NCBI GenBank assembly: GCA_009617715.1
Contig: VTFK01000598.1
Span: 30,959-94,958 of the forward strand
Source of the DNA: Plectrocnemia conspersa
Taxonomy: Eukaryota; Arthropoda; Insecta; Trichoptera; Polycentropodidae
DNA: 64,000 bases
Reading direction: 5' to 3'
Shown: positions 35,651 to 47,000 of the stretch, one piece after another
Layout of the letters: the number at the start of each line of letters is the position of its first letter
Numbering within the stretch: position 1 is the stretch's first letter
Made by a program: the position numbers and the translations under genes
Notes under the pieces: generated by a model
Database searches by the model: none
The model's input: the letters and a program-made list of their open reading frames with translations, nothing else
What the model was told of the DNA's origin: nothing

Positions 35651-37785
35651 TACCAGTAATGCAAAACGGATGGACTCAAATTCGGCTACAAATAAAAAAA
35701 TATGAATTACCCCCAGCTGGGCGGCCAACCCTAGACAGTCTTTTAGGGTTAGGTATCTATGTCAGGAAGGTGGGTAAAAAATGCTATTTATACCAATAGG
35801 ACGAAAACGTTTATTATACAATAGAAAGTAAGGGAGATCTGAGAAATGATATACTTACTGTTAAGATATCTTTAAATGTATACTTACATAATTCCAAAAC
35901 GATACATAAATACTTTTTACTTTATATTCAACATTGCCAATCAAATTTAGCACTTAGTTTTATTTTATTAGCAATAAATACTTTCAGAATTATATGACTG
36001 AGGGAAATCTATGATACCTATATATAACCAATGTCTGTTTCATTATCAGAAAAAAAATCACAATATTGTTTCCACGTTTATTTTATAAATTTAATAGCAA
36101 ATTTAATGCTTAGATTTTGCAAAACAAATTCTTCAAATTAAATTTGCTCCAACAATAAAGAAATAAAACAAGAATAGTTTACAGATTTGTGAATTAAAAA
36201 AATATGGATATGAAACGCCTTAGACCCTTATTTTATCGCTTCACTTTAAATTTCATTAAAAGTTGTATCAATAATTTAAAAAAATCATATGGATTTGACG
36301 GATAAAATGACAAACTAAGAAATTTAACAAGTTGTGTGACTTATTCAGCCAGTTTGATGCCGGAAATGTTGTTTGATATACAATTTATTGCACACATTTA
36401 TACTGATATACAATAACAATCAGGTTGAACGAGGAATTGTAAATATTGTCTCTCTGGTCTCTGATTCTTTATAGACAGCCGAATCGAAATGGTGAGTTTT
36501 ACATTTATCTGAATGAATGATTGAATAGTGATACTCGGCGCGTGATATTACCAAATGTTTATCTTCTCTCCTATTCCTAAACATTAATACTGAACCTTAG
36601 ACGAATGCGAGAAAAGGCCAATTTAGAGCCAATAGCAATATTGTTTACCTCCACTTTCGATAAATTACTTAATGCCGAACCAAATAAATGTCGAGATTTT
36701 ATATTTTGGTAATTTATGATTATTGTTTTCGAATGTTTACTGTACTATTTTGAGATAATTCTCGTGCATTTCGATCTTAACCCATCATTGCGTAATTAAG
36801 CATATTGCTGAATTCGCACTTTCGCAAAAATAATTGTTTGCAAAGATATAGTATATCTTTATTATTTTATACATGAAGTTCAAAACTTTACGATATTAAT
36901 AAATAAAGAATTCTGAGTAATATCTTCGTCATCATTTTATATTTTAACGTTGTTCCAGATTTATAACTTTTAACTATAAAAGTAACATTACGCAAGTATC
37001 GAGCTTCCGGCAAAGGCGCATAATCGAAGTTTAAAACTTCGAAACGGTCACAAATCTTCCTTTTCTACCTTTTGGACGTCTCAAAGTTCGATTGCGAAAT
37101 CGGTTCAATTTTTCGTACCGTTTCGACGTGAATGAAACATTAAGCCATTAAGAGCAATGTTATATTTTTATCAAACATTAGAAATTGTGCAACAGTTTTT
37201 GATTTATCATATAAAAGAGTTAAGTTTGTGTATTCTTGAAAATAAGTTTATTAACATTTTTTAGAGCACTATTTCCTTGTGCCATCTCTTTGATTGTGCA
37301 TTGTTTAACAGGGTAATAAAGGTTCTTGAAACACGGCATTTAAATTATAATACAAATCTGTGTCTTTATATAATGGTATAACAACCATTGTCCTTAAAAT
37401 TTATTAAATAGCTATTGTCTTGTATACTTGGTAAAATCATTAAAAAAAAATCTTTGCAAAAAAAAAAACAATATCATTGTACTCATATTTTATTACTAGA
37501 TTTTTATGTATACGCAGTAACCATACATAATTTTATATTGAATTGAAATACTACTATTTGAAGAAAAAACATTAAAAAATAATCATCACAAGTACACACA
37601 GTGTAAGTAGATGATATTAAGTGCATATTTGTATCATATTATTGAAATGGAACAAGGGCAATTCTTAAACAAGTATTGTCTTTAAAAAGTTCAGCTCATT
37701 GCAGAAAAGTTAGCACTGAAAACAATTCAGTAGCATGATTGTAAATCATTTAAAATAATCTATAGAAAACACTAAAATTATCAGT
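35651..37785. other. AT-rich noncoding DNA
   Basis: A patch at 35700-35800 has CCCCCAGCTGGGCGGCC, and 36995-37140 is slightly GC-richer (GAAGTTTAAAACTTCG palindrome at about 37025). No gene is seen. Confidence 0.45.
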
Positions 37786-37789
37786 TAGG

Positions 37790-38155
37790 TGTTACATATG
37801 TTCTGTATATTTTTATTCTGTCACTAATGGGGGTTCGAAAGCTTATCGTGGGCTACTTTTGAACGTGCCACTCGTTGTTTTCGAGCCGATTATCGATTCG
37901 GCACCGGATGGAGACTTTAAGTTGCGTCGGTGCGAGACGCCCCTCAAATGCCGGGGACTTTGGTGACGCCAGCCGGGAACTTGAAGGGCATCCAAAACCG
38001 GTGACTCACAAGTACTCTTCACAACTCTCGCGCCTAGCCCGAAGGGTTCTAGGGTCCCAGCCTGCCTACTGTGTGCAAATGTTGAATTGTCACATTCGCA
38101 AAATCGATACAGCCCGAGCAGCTTCTAATTAATCCCGGCCCAGAAATCTACTGAT
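37790..38155. other. GC-rich noncoding island
   Basis: Abruptly GC-richer than its flanks (GAGCCGATTATCGATTCGG palindrome-like, GTGCGAGACGCCCC, GACGCCAGCCGGGAAC). An 85-codon + frame (37875-38132) shows no domain. It ends near AATTAATCCCGGCCC. A regulatory element or an unrecognised noncoding exon is possible. Confidence 0.35.
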
Positions 38156-39300
38156 TTACTAGAACGCCATTTCACACCGTCGCAATATTATCGAATTAAC
38201 TTCGAAGATGAGCAAAAAAAAAAAACCGAATTCCTTAATTCTATTGTGCCTTTGGAGTTTATGTGTCTATAGATCCAAAGTTATTGAAGTTAGAAAATGT
38301 TGAGAAACATTGATAGGATTGATCTAAAGTTAGATTTGTTTATAGTGCGTAGCTAGAATAGTGTATTTTGTGAGATACTGTGTTTATTACTCGAAGGTAT
38401 CGAATATATTTCCTAGTCATTTGTAATAAGAAATTAATATAAAAAAATTTACTCCGCACTGTTTTTGCCACAATGATAAAATATTTAAGCAAGATCTTGT
38501 TTTTAAGAATTATAATCAGCGAATTTAAATTTACCTTAATACAACATAAAAAAAATATTTTTTAATTAGATTTTTATGTTTGATTTCAATTGTCTATGGT
38601 ACATATATTTAATTAAGTTTTGGGTAAATGGTTATTATTTTTGAAATATATAAATTATTGCAATACAGTGTTTGCTGTAGTTGTGGTGTAAATTATTTAT
38701 TTTCTTATTTTGTTTATTACTACCATGTTATATATGCATTATTTATGCCACATTTAATTAAACAAATTAGGTTTATAAAATTATGCGTTGAATGCAAACC
38801 GGACAGTTTCAAAATCAATGCATAATTTTACATATAAATTAGGGTGAACTTTTGTTCACATCATAAAAATAATTAAGTATGACAGTAAGCTCATTAATAT
38901 GGATACTATTTGAAAAAATACATTTAGCGATATTAATATCTAATTAAAATTTTAACCCTTTATGTGCTAGGTGCGGATAACTCCGAATCACTGTGTACAC
39001 CTCTTAAGTGCGAAATTCTGAATTTTCCCACGCTTAATAAAAAAATTTAAGTGCTAAATTAATTTCAATAAAAAGTAATATAATTAGTCAATTATACATT
39101 AAAAAATAAAATTAAAGATTAAATCCTGAAGGTGAATATATTATAGATGCAGCATAAAATGAATAAAAACATATAAAAAAATCTTTAAATTTATATTTAC
39201 TGTATAATTGACTGATTACGTGACTTTTTATCATTATTAATTCAGCACTTAAACGTTATCAAAATAAGTTAGACCCCAAGACTTAAATTTATGACGTTGC
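38156..39300. other. AT-rich noncoding DNA
   Basis: Nothing beyond AT sequence; the 65-codon frame at 38628 is AT-driven. 38955-39020 resembles the TAACCCTTT-type words seen at other repeat edges, but no boundary is clear. Confidence 0.45.
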
Positions 39301-40120
39301 TTTTTTTTTTAAATTTGTTTATTTCAATAATAAAAATAATTTTACAGACATACTAATTATATATAATACACATGTAGTTACATCTAAACCTATGTTTGTA
39401 CATATCTATATGTTATTATTAATAATAAAAATGTAATTTAAAAAGACGTTTTAGCATTATAAATTTTACCGGTAAAGTCTGATTTTTTTTAGTTTATTGT
39501 AAAACTTATATTTTAAAAGCAATTAAAAAAAGTTATGTGGAAAAAATACAAATTTAACCAAAAAAATCCATAAAATCTTTCGTATTTTTTTTATTAAAGA
39601 TATTATTTAAGGAAGTTACGTTTTTTTTTATTTTTCAAATAGTAAATGTATATGTTATTATTAATCATAAGGATGCATTAAAAAATAATTTTATCAAAAC
39701 AAGTACATATTGATATTTATTATCGAAAAAGTCCGTATTATTTTTTGTTGCTTGTTTTTAATTGGTTGGTTAATTTTTGTTGTGATAAATTATAAAAATG
39801 TAATTAAAAATAATTTTGTGGTAAAAATTATAATTTTACCGAAAAATTCTAATTTTTTTAGTTTTTATTGTTTTGTTTAGTCATTTTTTATGGCGTAACG
39901 ATTTTTTTATTTTAAATAGTAAAAATTAATTGTTGCAATAAACTATAAGAATGCAAAAAATGCATTCTTATAATTTATTGCAAATTATTAGAATGCGAAT
40001 AAAAATAATTTTGACAAAACGAGTGTTGAAAAATCACTCTTATCTAAATTTTTACTCAAGACATTTTTTTTTAAATTACTATTTTTTCACAATAAAAAAT
40101 ATTCATATATATGGTCAGAG
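39301..40120. repeat. Very AT-rich degenerate tandem-like array
   Basis: Units carrying variants of TTATTAATAATAAAAATGTA, AATTTTACCGGTAAAGTCTG and TTTTTTTAGTTTATTG recur at about 39410, 39650, 39785 and 39935. The GC words TTTTACCGRWAAA mark two of them. The units are too diverged for sharp borders. A near-perfect hairpin lies inside (39934-39982). Confidence 0.4.
39934..39982. other. Near-perfect 22-bp hairpin
   Basis: The left arm 39934-39955 (TGCAATAAACTATAAGAATG plus CA) pairs with the right arm 39961-39982 with one mismatch around an A5 loop. It is probably a snap-back duplication inside the AT-rich array. A cruciform or hairpin transcript is possible. Confidence 0.5.
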
Positions 40121-40129
40121 CTTTATCGT

Positions 40130-40460
40130 AGGTAATTTTACGATTTTTTTCATAAATATTTCTGTTGTTATTTATTTATTATTATTTTATATTGCATTTA
40201 CAGTAAATTATAGAGAAAATCAGCTATTCTTATTGGTTTATTGCTTTAAGTTATTTTACTACTATTTTATATTACTATGTTTTAATACTTTATTTTAACA
40301 CATTTTTATTATTAAATTTTGGAAATTTATATTACATATTTTCATATAATATTCGTTTTTTTGGATTTATTTATTATTATGTAAATATATACCTATCTGG
40401 GGTACCTTAAACAAGGAAAGATCGGTCACTGTACTTGTACGGCGATACCGCTCAAATGGT
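40130..40460 (+). repeat. Dispersed repeat, copy 1 (partner at 46070)
   Basis: Shares in order with 46070-46310: ATATTGCATTTA, a TATAGARAAA word, TTTATTGCTTT, TTATTTTACTAC, TAYTATGTTTTAAT, and finally AAAGATCG, CAC.GTAC.TGTACGGCGATAC. The palindromic GTACATGTAC-type core near 40430 is the best marker. The 115-codon frame at 39951-40298 is AT-driven and rejected as a gene. Confidence 0.6.
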
Positions 40461-40614
40461 TAAGCATTTATTCAGATTCCTTTAATTGTTACAGTATCGA
40501 TTGTAATTTGTGAGTGATCATTTATAAAGCTTATTTTTGATATATTTATGATTTTTAATAGGTAAAATTGCCTTGAATAGACATTTTAGAGTAACATATA
40601 ATTTCAATTAAACT

Positions 40615-40905
40615 ATATTTTGGCTAGTAGAAATAAATATCTACTGGTAAAAATATATTCGGACTTTACTAGTGACAATATAATTTTACTGAAAAATACA
40701 CACTCTCTTTAACATTTATAAGTCGCATGTATATAAGTTATATAAAGTATCTAAATTTATATATTACTACATATTGAAAAGTTGAAATTATATAATTTAC
40801 TAGCACCTGCCAGATAAATTATATTTTCACTGGTAAAAATATATCAAACGGTATATTATAATGTATTCCGATATGATTTCACTGAAAATGCATATTTTAA
40901 AATAT
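40615..40905. repeat. Degenerate repeat related to 8040-8735
   Basis: Carries CTACTGGTAAAAATATATTC, TTTACTAGTGACAATATAATT, TATTTTCACTGGTAAAAATA and GATTTCACTGAAAATGC, variants of the motif series at 8040-8735. No coding part is seen. Confidence 0.45.
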
Positions 40906-41199
40906 ATTTCCCGGATAGATTCGAAACTGTTTTTTATACATTTTCTTTAAATGATAACCAGAGACTTTTTTAATATTTCTACATATTTCATTAAGATGCA
41001 TAGTATTTAATTAATTGACATGCTTTTATCTGCCTGATTTCAAGGAGAGGTTAATTCCCCCAAATGACGTTCTTGGTTTTTGAAGAACTATTATGTAAAA
41101 AAAAGAAGTCGCTTAACTGCAGGTCATAACACCACAAAAATCGACCATGATTTTTATTTAAATCAATCGCGAATAATTAGTTTAACGCGCATTTAAATT

Positions 41200-41520
41200 C
41201 ACACCACCGCTATTTAACCGAAACGCACCCGCCTCGTTCAATTGACTCCAATTGATTCGCGCAGAAAATTTTCACGCGTTTACGTCACGTTCCCTCATAT
41301 AACAATATCCGTAGTAGCCGGAAAGCTCGCGGCGCTCGCACTGCCATCTGGCGTCGTCGCTCCAAATCGGTCGCGCAAGTCATCGGCCGCGAGAGCTTCA
41401 GTCGGAGGGAAACCTCTGTACGCGGCGGACATTTGGTCTGCGCCTCGTTCATCGTACGGGGCTCGCCCCTCGTTTGTGCGCATATGGTAGAAACTGTTTC
41501 GATTTGACCCCGCGCCGCGC
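41200..41520. other. CpG-rich noncoding island
   Basis: Roughly half G+C in a 70% AT neighbourhood (GCTCGCGGCGCTCGC, ATCGGCCGCGAGAGC, TACGCGGCGGACATTTGG). One + and two - frames of 79-82 codons overlap here and none has a domain, so none is convincing. The island contains the promoter-like signal at 41398-41431. Confidence 0.4.
41398..41431 (+). promoter_or_regulatory. Candidate TATA-less Inr + DPE promoter
   Basis: TCAGTC (41398-41403) fits the arthropod initiator, with A at 41400 as +1. GGACA (41427-41431) falls exactly at +28 to +32 and fits the downstream promoter element consensus. Both lie in the CpG-rich island. A pair like this is expected a few times by chance in 64 kb on both strands, so the support comes mainly from its location. 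It would fire on the + strand, the inferred host-gene strand. Confidence 0.3.
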
Positions 41521-43585
41521 CCACGTCTTAATTTCAAATTATCTAATAAATATTAATATTTATAAAATTTGAGTTATATTTATACCTCTTATGGCCAAAA
41601 CGCGTATTATATTAATTTCAAATTGATGTAAAATAAACTTATAAATAAGAGTTGAGAGCGTCGATTTTAATCATCTTACGGCCAAAACTTTACAAGCGAA
41701 ACTTTTCAGTGTCGCCACACTGAAATAATATTGTAATATATTTTTTGTATCGATTGTATTTTGTATCGTGCAATTATGTGTTTGCAATAAATTTGAACTG
41801 AATCAGTTGTGAAGCGAAGGAGTACTACTCCTTTCAGGAGTTTAGGGTGACCTTGTAAATGTCAAAAGCAGAGCGCGCGTTTGGCAGCCTTCAACGACAC
41901 GACAGAATATCGTCATCGCTGTTTTTATTTCATTATATAGCAACATTGATTGTGCGTTTTATTGAAAATGTAATTTTTTTATTTTGAATATGAAAAATGT
42001 GTTGTAAGGTCCATAATCAGTTATACTGTTTTAATCAGTGACGACTCGTTATAAAATGTTGCAAAGTAATTTTTTTCTTGAAAAATTGATATTTTTTATT
42101 AACGATCTATTGTATCAATATAATTTAATTTATAGAATATATCTATGCAATATTTTTTCACTAGTCGTTGTATGTATAATCATTTTTATTTTGGATTATG
42201 TTTAGAGTTCCTCAATTAAATGGTTTTGAACCGTAAATATACTTTTTTTATGCAATATTTTTTTAACCAAAAATATTATATATACAAAATTTCATTGCCA
42301 CATTTTTTTTATAGCCTTAATTATAATTTTTATATTTAGTATAAAAGAGTTTTTTTTTTAAATCTTCGTTTTTAAATTCAATATAATAAAACAAGTCTGA
42401 AAATCAGATATTTAATATTATTTACTCGTTACTTTTTCTATTTAAATCAACAAAATTTTTGCTCGATTCATATGTATAAAAAAAATTTATACGTTGATTT
42501 CAGTTGTATATATTACATGTAACTATATTGTTTTAGGTAGATTGCTATTTAAATATTTCAGAGGATTTTACTTCTCAATTTAAAAAAACCAATGTAGTTT
42601 TCTCCTTTAAGACTAGGAAACCTAGAATTTTGTAATTGCGCTAACTCTCCCCTCCCCCCTGCTCCACCAATGCCAAAAATGTTTATAACAAAATCGAAAG
42701 GTACAATTTTGTTCACAGTCTATAGAAAATATCTACATTATAAAATATAGGTAAATATAATCCTCACTACACATACATGCATATCTGTATATACATACTT
42801 TAATTTAAAATAAAATCAATTTTTTGGCCACGTAGCACCACATTTTTTGATATTAAAAAATTACACACATAAATCTACCTGATTCTTGCAATCCGCTGTG
42901 CTAGAATGTTTTTTTTATAATGCTCTAAACCTAATATATGATATTAAATCTGTTGAAAATTTCGGCAAAAAGCGATGTATGCAAAAAAAATGCTTTGCGC
43001 TGCTTAGCCAAGAATATCTTGAGACTTGCTGTCTTTTTTCTGGTAAATGCCATTTTTTTTGATGCGCGGCCAAACAAATTTGATATATGTTTTTAATATG
43101 CGTCTATTTTGTCATATTTTTTTAAAGTAAAAATTTAATTTCAACTTTTTTTAAAGTAAATGTGTAAAATACACACTGAATAACACTAAAGGTTTAATGT
43201 GTCCCGGGAGGCTATAAATGTTTCCTACTTCTGTAGTAAATCATAAATTTCTTTAATAAATCAACTGCACTTGAATAGTATCTTTAATAATGCTGACATT
43301 CAAGATTTTTAAAGAAGGTCATAGTAACAATGGACACTATATTTGCGAACATCTTTAAAAATATCCGATTTCAACTAACGATTATTTACGGTTATTTGAA
43401 CCTTTTATAATGCCACACGTAATCGAACAAAACCTTGAAGATCGATTCATTTTGCAATTAATTTTATATGGCTATTTTATTACACGTTTATTTTCTGCGT
43501 CGATATTTTTATGATGAAATTTTAGAACCGATCTCTTCACCCAAACTGTAATTCATCATAAAAAGCATAGGTATCTACAGAATTA
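41521..43585. other. AT-rich noncoding DNA
   Basis: 41815-41925 is a small GC-richer patch with AGGAGTACTACTCCT. No gene is seen; the rest is long T/A runs. Confidence 0.45.
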
Positions 43586-43589
43586 AACC

Positions 43590-43970
43590 CGGCTATCAAT
43601 TCATGCGGCCTAAAATCTGACTGGAATTTTTCTTCTGCAAAACTCATCCCTTCCGATCTTTTCTTCTCGCCCCTTTCTCGCCGAGGTCCGGGTGTGCAAA
43701 CAGCATCAATCATCCCGAGTTCGTGGGATGTAATAGACCGTGTTAGCGAGTCGAACTTAGGCCGCAGCGGCCTCATCCCTTTCATATATAAAATATAATA
43801 TATGACGGGGGTGGGCCGACACCCCCCGCCGATAAAGACTTGTCAAACCCTGTCAGGCCCTGACCGTAAGACGATTAACGTCCACCTTAATCTGGCACGA
43901 AACAAAAAAGACGTCAAACCCTACTTTGCCATTTTGTACATGCGTTTGTTGTGGTTGGTTATCCCTGGAC
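43590..43970. other. GC-elevated noncoding island
   Basis: Holds short inverted repeats (CATCCC with GGGATG at about 43712-43731, GGCCGCAGCGGCC at about 43759, GGGGGTGGGCCGACACCCCC at about 43806). The 82-codon minus frame lacks a motif. A regulatory element is possible. Confidence 0.35.
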
Positions 43971-45835
43971 GGAGTTAAAATTTTTAACATCAATTAAGTC
44001 GTTGACTGAGTCTCGTTGCGTGCATGTTTTTATGTACATAGGTTCTTGAACTACGTGACTCACTCGTGTGAGTTTATGCCACATGTTATCAATTGATCCT
44101 TATGGGTCGCGGTTGGGTAAAGGATCTCGGACTCCAAAAACTATTTTATCGGTAATTATATACTACGACTTTTCATAGTACAAAGTCAAAACCTATCAAC
44201 TCTCTTAAAGAACAAATTCTGGTTCATTGGTTTTTACATAATTATAGCATAGGCAACCTACGGCTTATAAGCCGGATACGGCCCATTTTTTTTTTAAATA
44301 AACTACTACTATTTTAGGTTTAGAGTTATATATATCCAAAAAATCGCACTGTGCGTCTAAATAAGCCTAGTATTTTTCTTTAAGCACAACATTTTTTGTT
44401 GAATTCGCTCTACAAATCTCAATTTTTTTAGAAAGGTGCGAGTATTGCCTTATAATTTCCCAAATAAACGTAGTAGGTTCATTACAATCGATATTATTAT
44501 AATCCCTAATGTTTCCAGTTTCCACTTAAACCGTCCGAGCAGGTCCATCTAAGCAATTACCTGACTCCTAAGAGTTTAACTCGATCTTCTATACGACTCA
44601 GGAGACTACGTGGCATAGTACGAAATATGGAATTGCTCTTTATCCTCTCCTTTAATACAAAGATCATTTTTTCAAAGTTTGACTCGCTTCTTTTTACTTA
44701 TGTCAATTTTTTATCAATACTATTCAGATGTATGCTAAATATCTGTAAATAAGTTTATTTCTCTGTCAATACCGCTATTTTAAAAATATGTTTCACTGAT
44801 TAAATTATGCTAACAAGTCCCGTTTCTAATATTGCATTCTCGGCTCGTCGAAATTCCAGACAGACACAAAAACGCCACATAATTTCACCCCATTCGCCGA
44901 ATAAATTTGTACCCCCTGTCGAATTTGTATTAGCGAGGGGTGTTCGATCGCGCAACAGGTGGGCTAATTAATCGTATCGCCAATAAAACATTCCCGTGCA
45001 AATTTTACATTTATTTTACGACGAGTGATATACTGCACATATTTGGTCGCCGTAAATATTTGCCTCACGCGCTTATCTCGTCGCCATTTTGAAAATTCCG
45101 ATGGTTTTAACGGGCGATTAACGTCATTTGATAAAACTTGTCCAAAAAAATTGTCAAAATAATATGTTTCAATAAAATAGCTATTGTATCTTAAAAATCA
45201 CTTGAGTATTTTAAAATAATAATTTATCTCAAAAATATATATTAGGATACAGTAAAATACACATAGTTTGTATAGCTCATTCATCTATCTACATCAGTGT
45301 CAAACAGAAACCAACATCCCATTTCATCGCTTATGCAATATATCTTACCATATTTTACTCTTTTATGTCCAGTTTTTGTATCGTATCGCTAGTTATAATT
45401 TTATGTAACATAGTATACGTACTTCTCAATATACATAGATACATATGTATTATATATAGTACACCCAACACACCCTAATTTGATACCCGGATTAAAGAAG
45501 CACACGTATATGGCTTCTAGTTTAATGCTTAAATTTAGAAAGGTACTCTTTTAACTATATTAAAAAATACGTTTACGTAATAGATACGCGTTGTAATTAT
45601 TTTACAAGCTATTTGTATAATATCCAATCAATTTGTCATTTTTAAAGAAAATTATATGACCCTGTCTAATCAAAGCAGCGTAGCAAAAAAATATTGCTTT
45701 GTATAGATCGTTACAACAGAATAAATTTAACCGCAAATCGCAATTTTTTTATATTTTAAATAAATTAAGAGTTCAAAAACGTTATAACTAGCTTTCAATA
45801 AATATACTCATATAATAAAGCTTCGTCCATATTTA
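43971..45835. other. Noncoding DNA with one hAT-like end
   Basis: Mixed composition with a GC-richer patch at 44840-45130 (GTCGAATTTGTATTAGCGAGG, ending near CGGGCGATTAACGTC). The hAT-like terminus at 44250 is listed separately. Nothing coding is seen. Confidence 0.4.
44250..44290 (+). mobile_element. hAT-like terminal repeat relic
   Basis: TAGGCAACCTACGGCTTATAAGCCGGATACGGCCC follows the widespread hAT terminal pattern in which GGCAACC precedes CGGCT, a short spacer and AGCCG, then CGGCCC. The CGGCTTATAAGCCG palindrome is intact. No partner end or transposase was found nearby, so this is a solitary or decayed end. Confidence 0.4.
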
Positions 45836-45839
45836 CCAG

Positions 45840-47000
45840 TTTATTCATTAAATGCGATATGAACCAAAAATAATAAAATAGTAATAAATTCTACCCTATG
45901 GAGAACGTTGTTAGCCAATAGATAAAAAAATACTGTTTCGATAAAAATTTGCAACAGCGTCATTTTATAAAATGTGTAATCCAGGTTTCTGTACCTGCTC
46001 GCACTGCATTTTTTCGCCTTTTGTAGTAACATTTACTGTTAGCTTTGATACTGCTAATATACATCTGGGATTGAATTAATTTTACTTATTTTTCTGTTTT
46101 TATTTATATTGCATTTATAGTTTTTTATAGAAAAAAATATGATTCTCATCGTTTTATTGCTTTGATTTATTTTACTACTTTTTTGTATTAGTATGTTTTA
46201 ATCAATTTAAATCAATTAAGAACGGTAAAGATAAATATTCAACTATCTGATCTTAAAACAGTAAAAGATCGACCACCGTACATGTACGGCGATACTTCTT
46301 TAAAAGTTAATAGACTCGCTCATTAATATCATTTTTTTATGCCAGCGAGATTTTTCTTTTCCTCAATCTTTTTAACCACTTTCGACAATTCGGAGCGGAA
46401 CCAGACTTTTCACTGTTGTATTATGTATAATATCTTATAAAATTTGACAACTTTGTTATTTTATAGAATGTTTATCAAAGCTTTCGTAACTATTCGCAAT
46501 GTAATCCTTTGCTTTTAACAATCGAGTCCACGGTTTTGAATCTGTGATTATATACGCAATATCGTTTATTTGCGCTGACAAAATTTTTATTGTGATTGAT
46601 TTTGAGCAATTAGGGCGATTCGGAGACGAACTAGAGTCTTTGCTTTTGTCTTATATTAAAGTGACCAGTGATTTTGAAAATATTAAATAACAGAAAAAAG
46701 CGGGTCACAACAGACATTTTTGTTTTCTTTATGGTAAGAGCTAAAAAAAGTCACCTTGTACATTTTTATTTGAGGACACAATTTTTAAGGAGGACAATCC
46801 TCCTCCAATGAGGACGTTTGCTCACCTTACTTGCATACAATATCTTATTGAAATGTATCAGTAAAATTTGGCAACGACGTTATTCTATAGAATGTGTAAT
46901 CTGGCTTTGCACTGTATTCATACGTATTTGTCAGTAAATTTCACGGTTTTTATGCAAATGCTTTGCAACTGTTAATGGCCGTCCGCTTATGATAAAACGT
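45840..47000 (+). repeat. Composite repeat block with three related units
   Basis: A roughly 70-bp unit occurs three times in the same orientation: at about 45943 (ATTTGCAACAGCGTCATTTT, then ATAAAATGTGTAATCCAGG), 46443 (ATTTGACAACTTTGTTATTT, then ATAGAATGTTTATCAAAGC) and 46867 (ATTTGGCAACGACGTTATTC, then ATAGAATGTGTAATCTGGC). Between the first two lies copy 2 of the GTACATGTACGGCGATAC repeat (46070-46310). Spacing of about 500 and 424 bp suggests an old array or a repeat with internal duplications. The 63-codon minus frame at 45841 is an artefact. Confidence 0.55.
46070..46310 (+). repeat. Dispersed repeat, copy 2 (partner at 40130)
   Basis: Matches 40130-40460 through ATATTGCATTTA, TTTTATTGCTTTGATTTATT, AGTATGTTTTAATC and AAAGATCGACCACC, then GTACATGTACGGCGATAC. 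Noncoding; family not identified. Confidence 0.6.

Noticed and set aside
39951..40298. 115-codon + strand open frame
   Set aside because: Phe/Ile/Tyr-rich, starts inside a hairpin and overlaps a dispersed repeat.
40548..40568. TTTTTAATAG followed by GTAAAAT as a ratchet site
   Set aside because: AAT before the AG breaks the tract and the site lacks a good branch sequence; AT-rich chance is likely.
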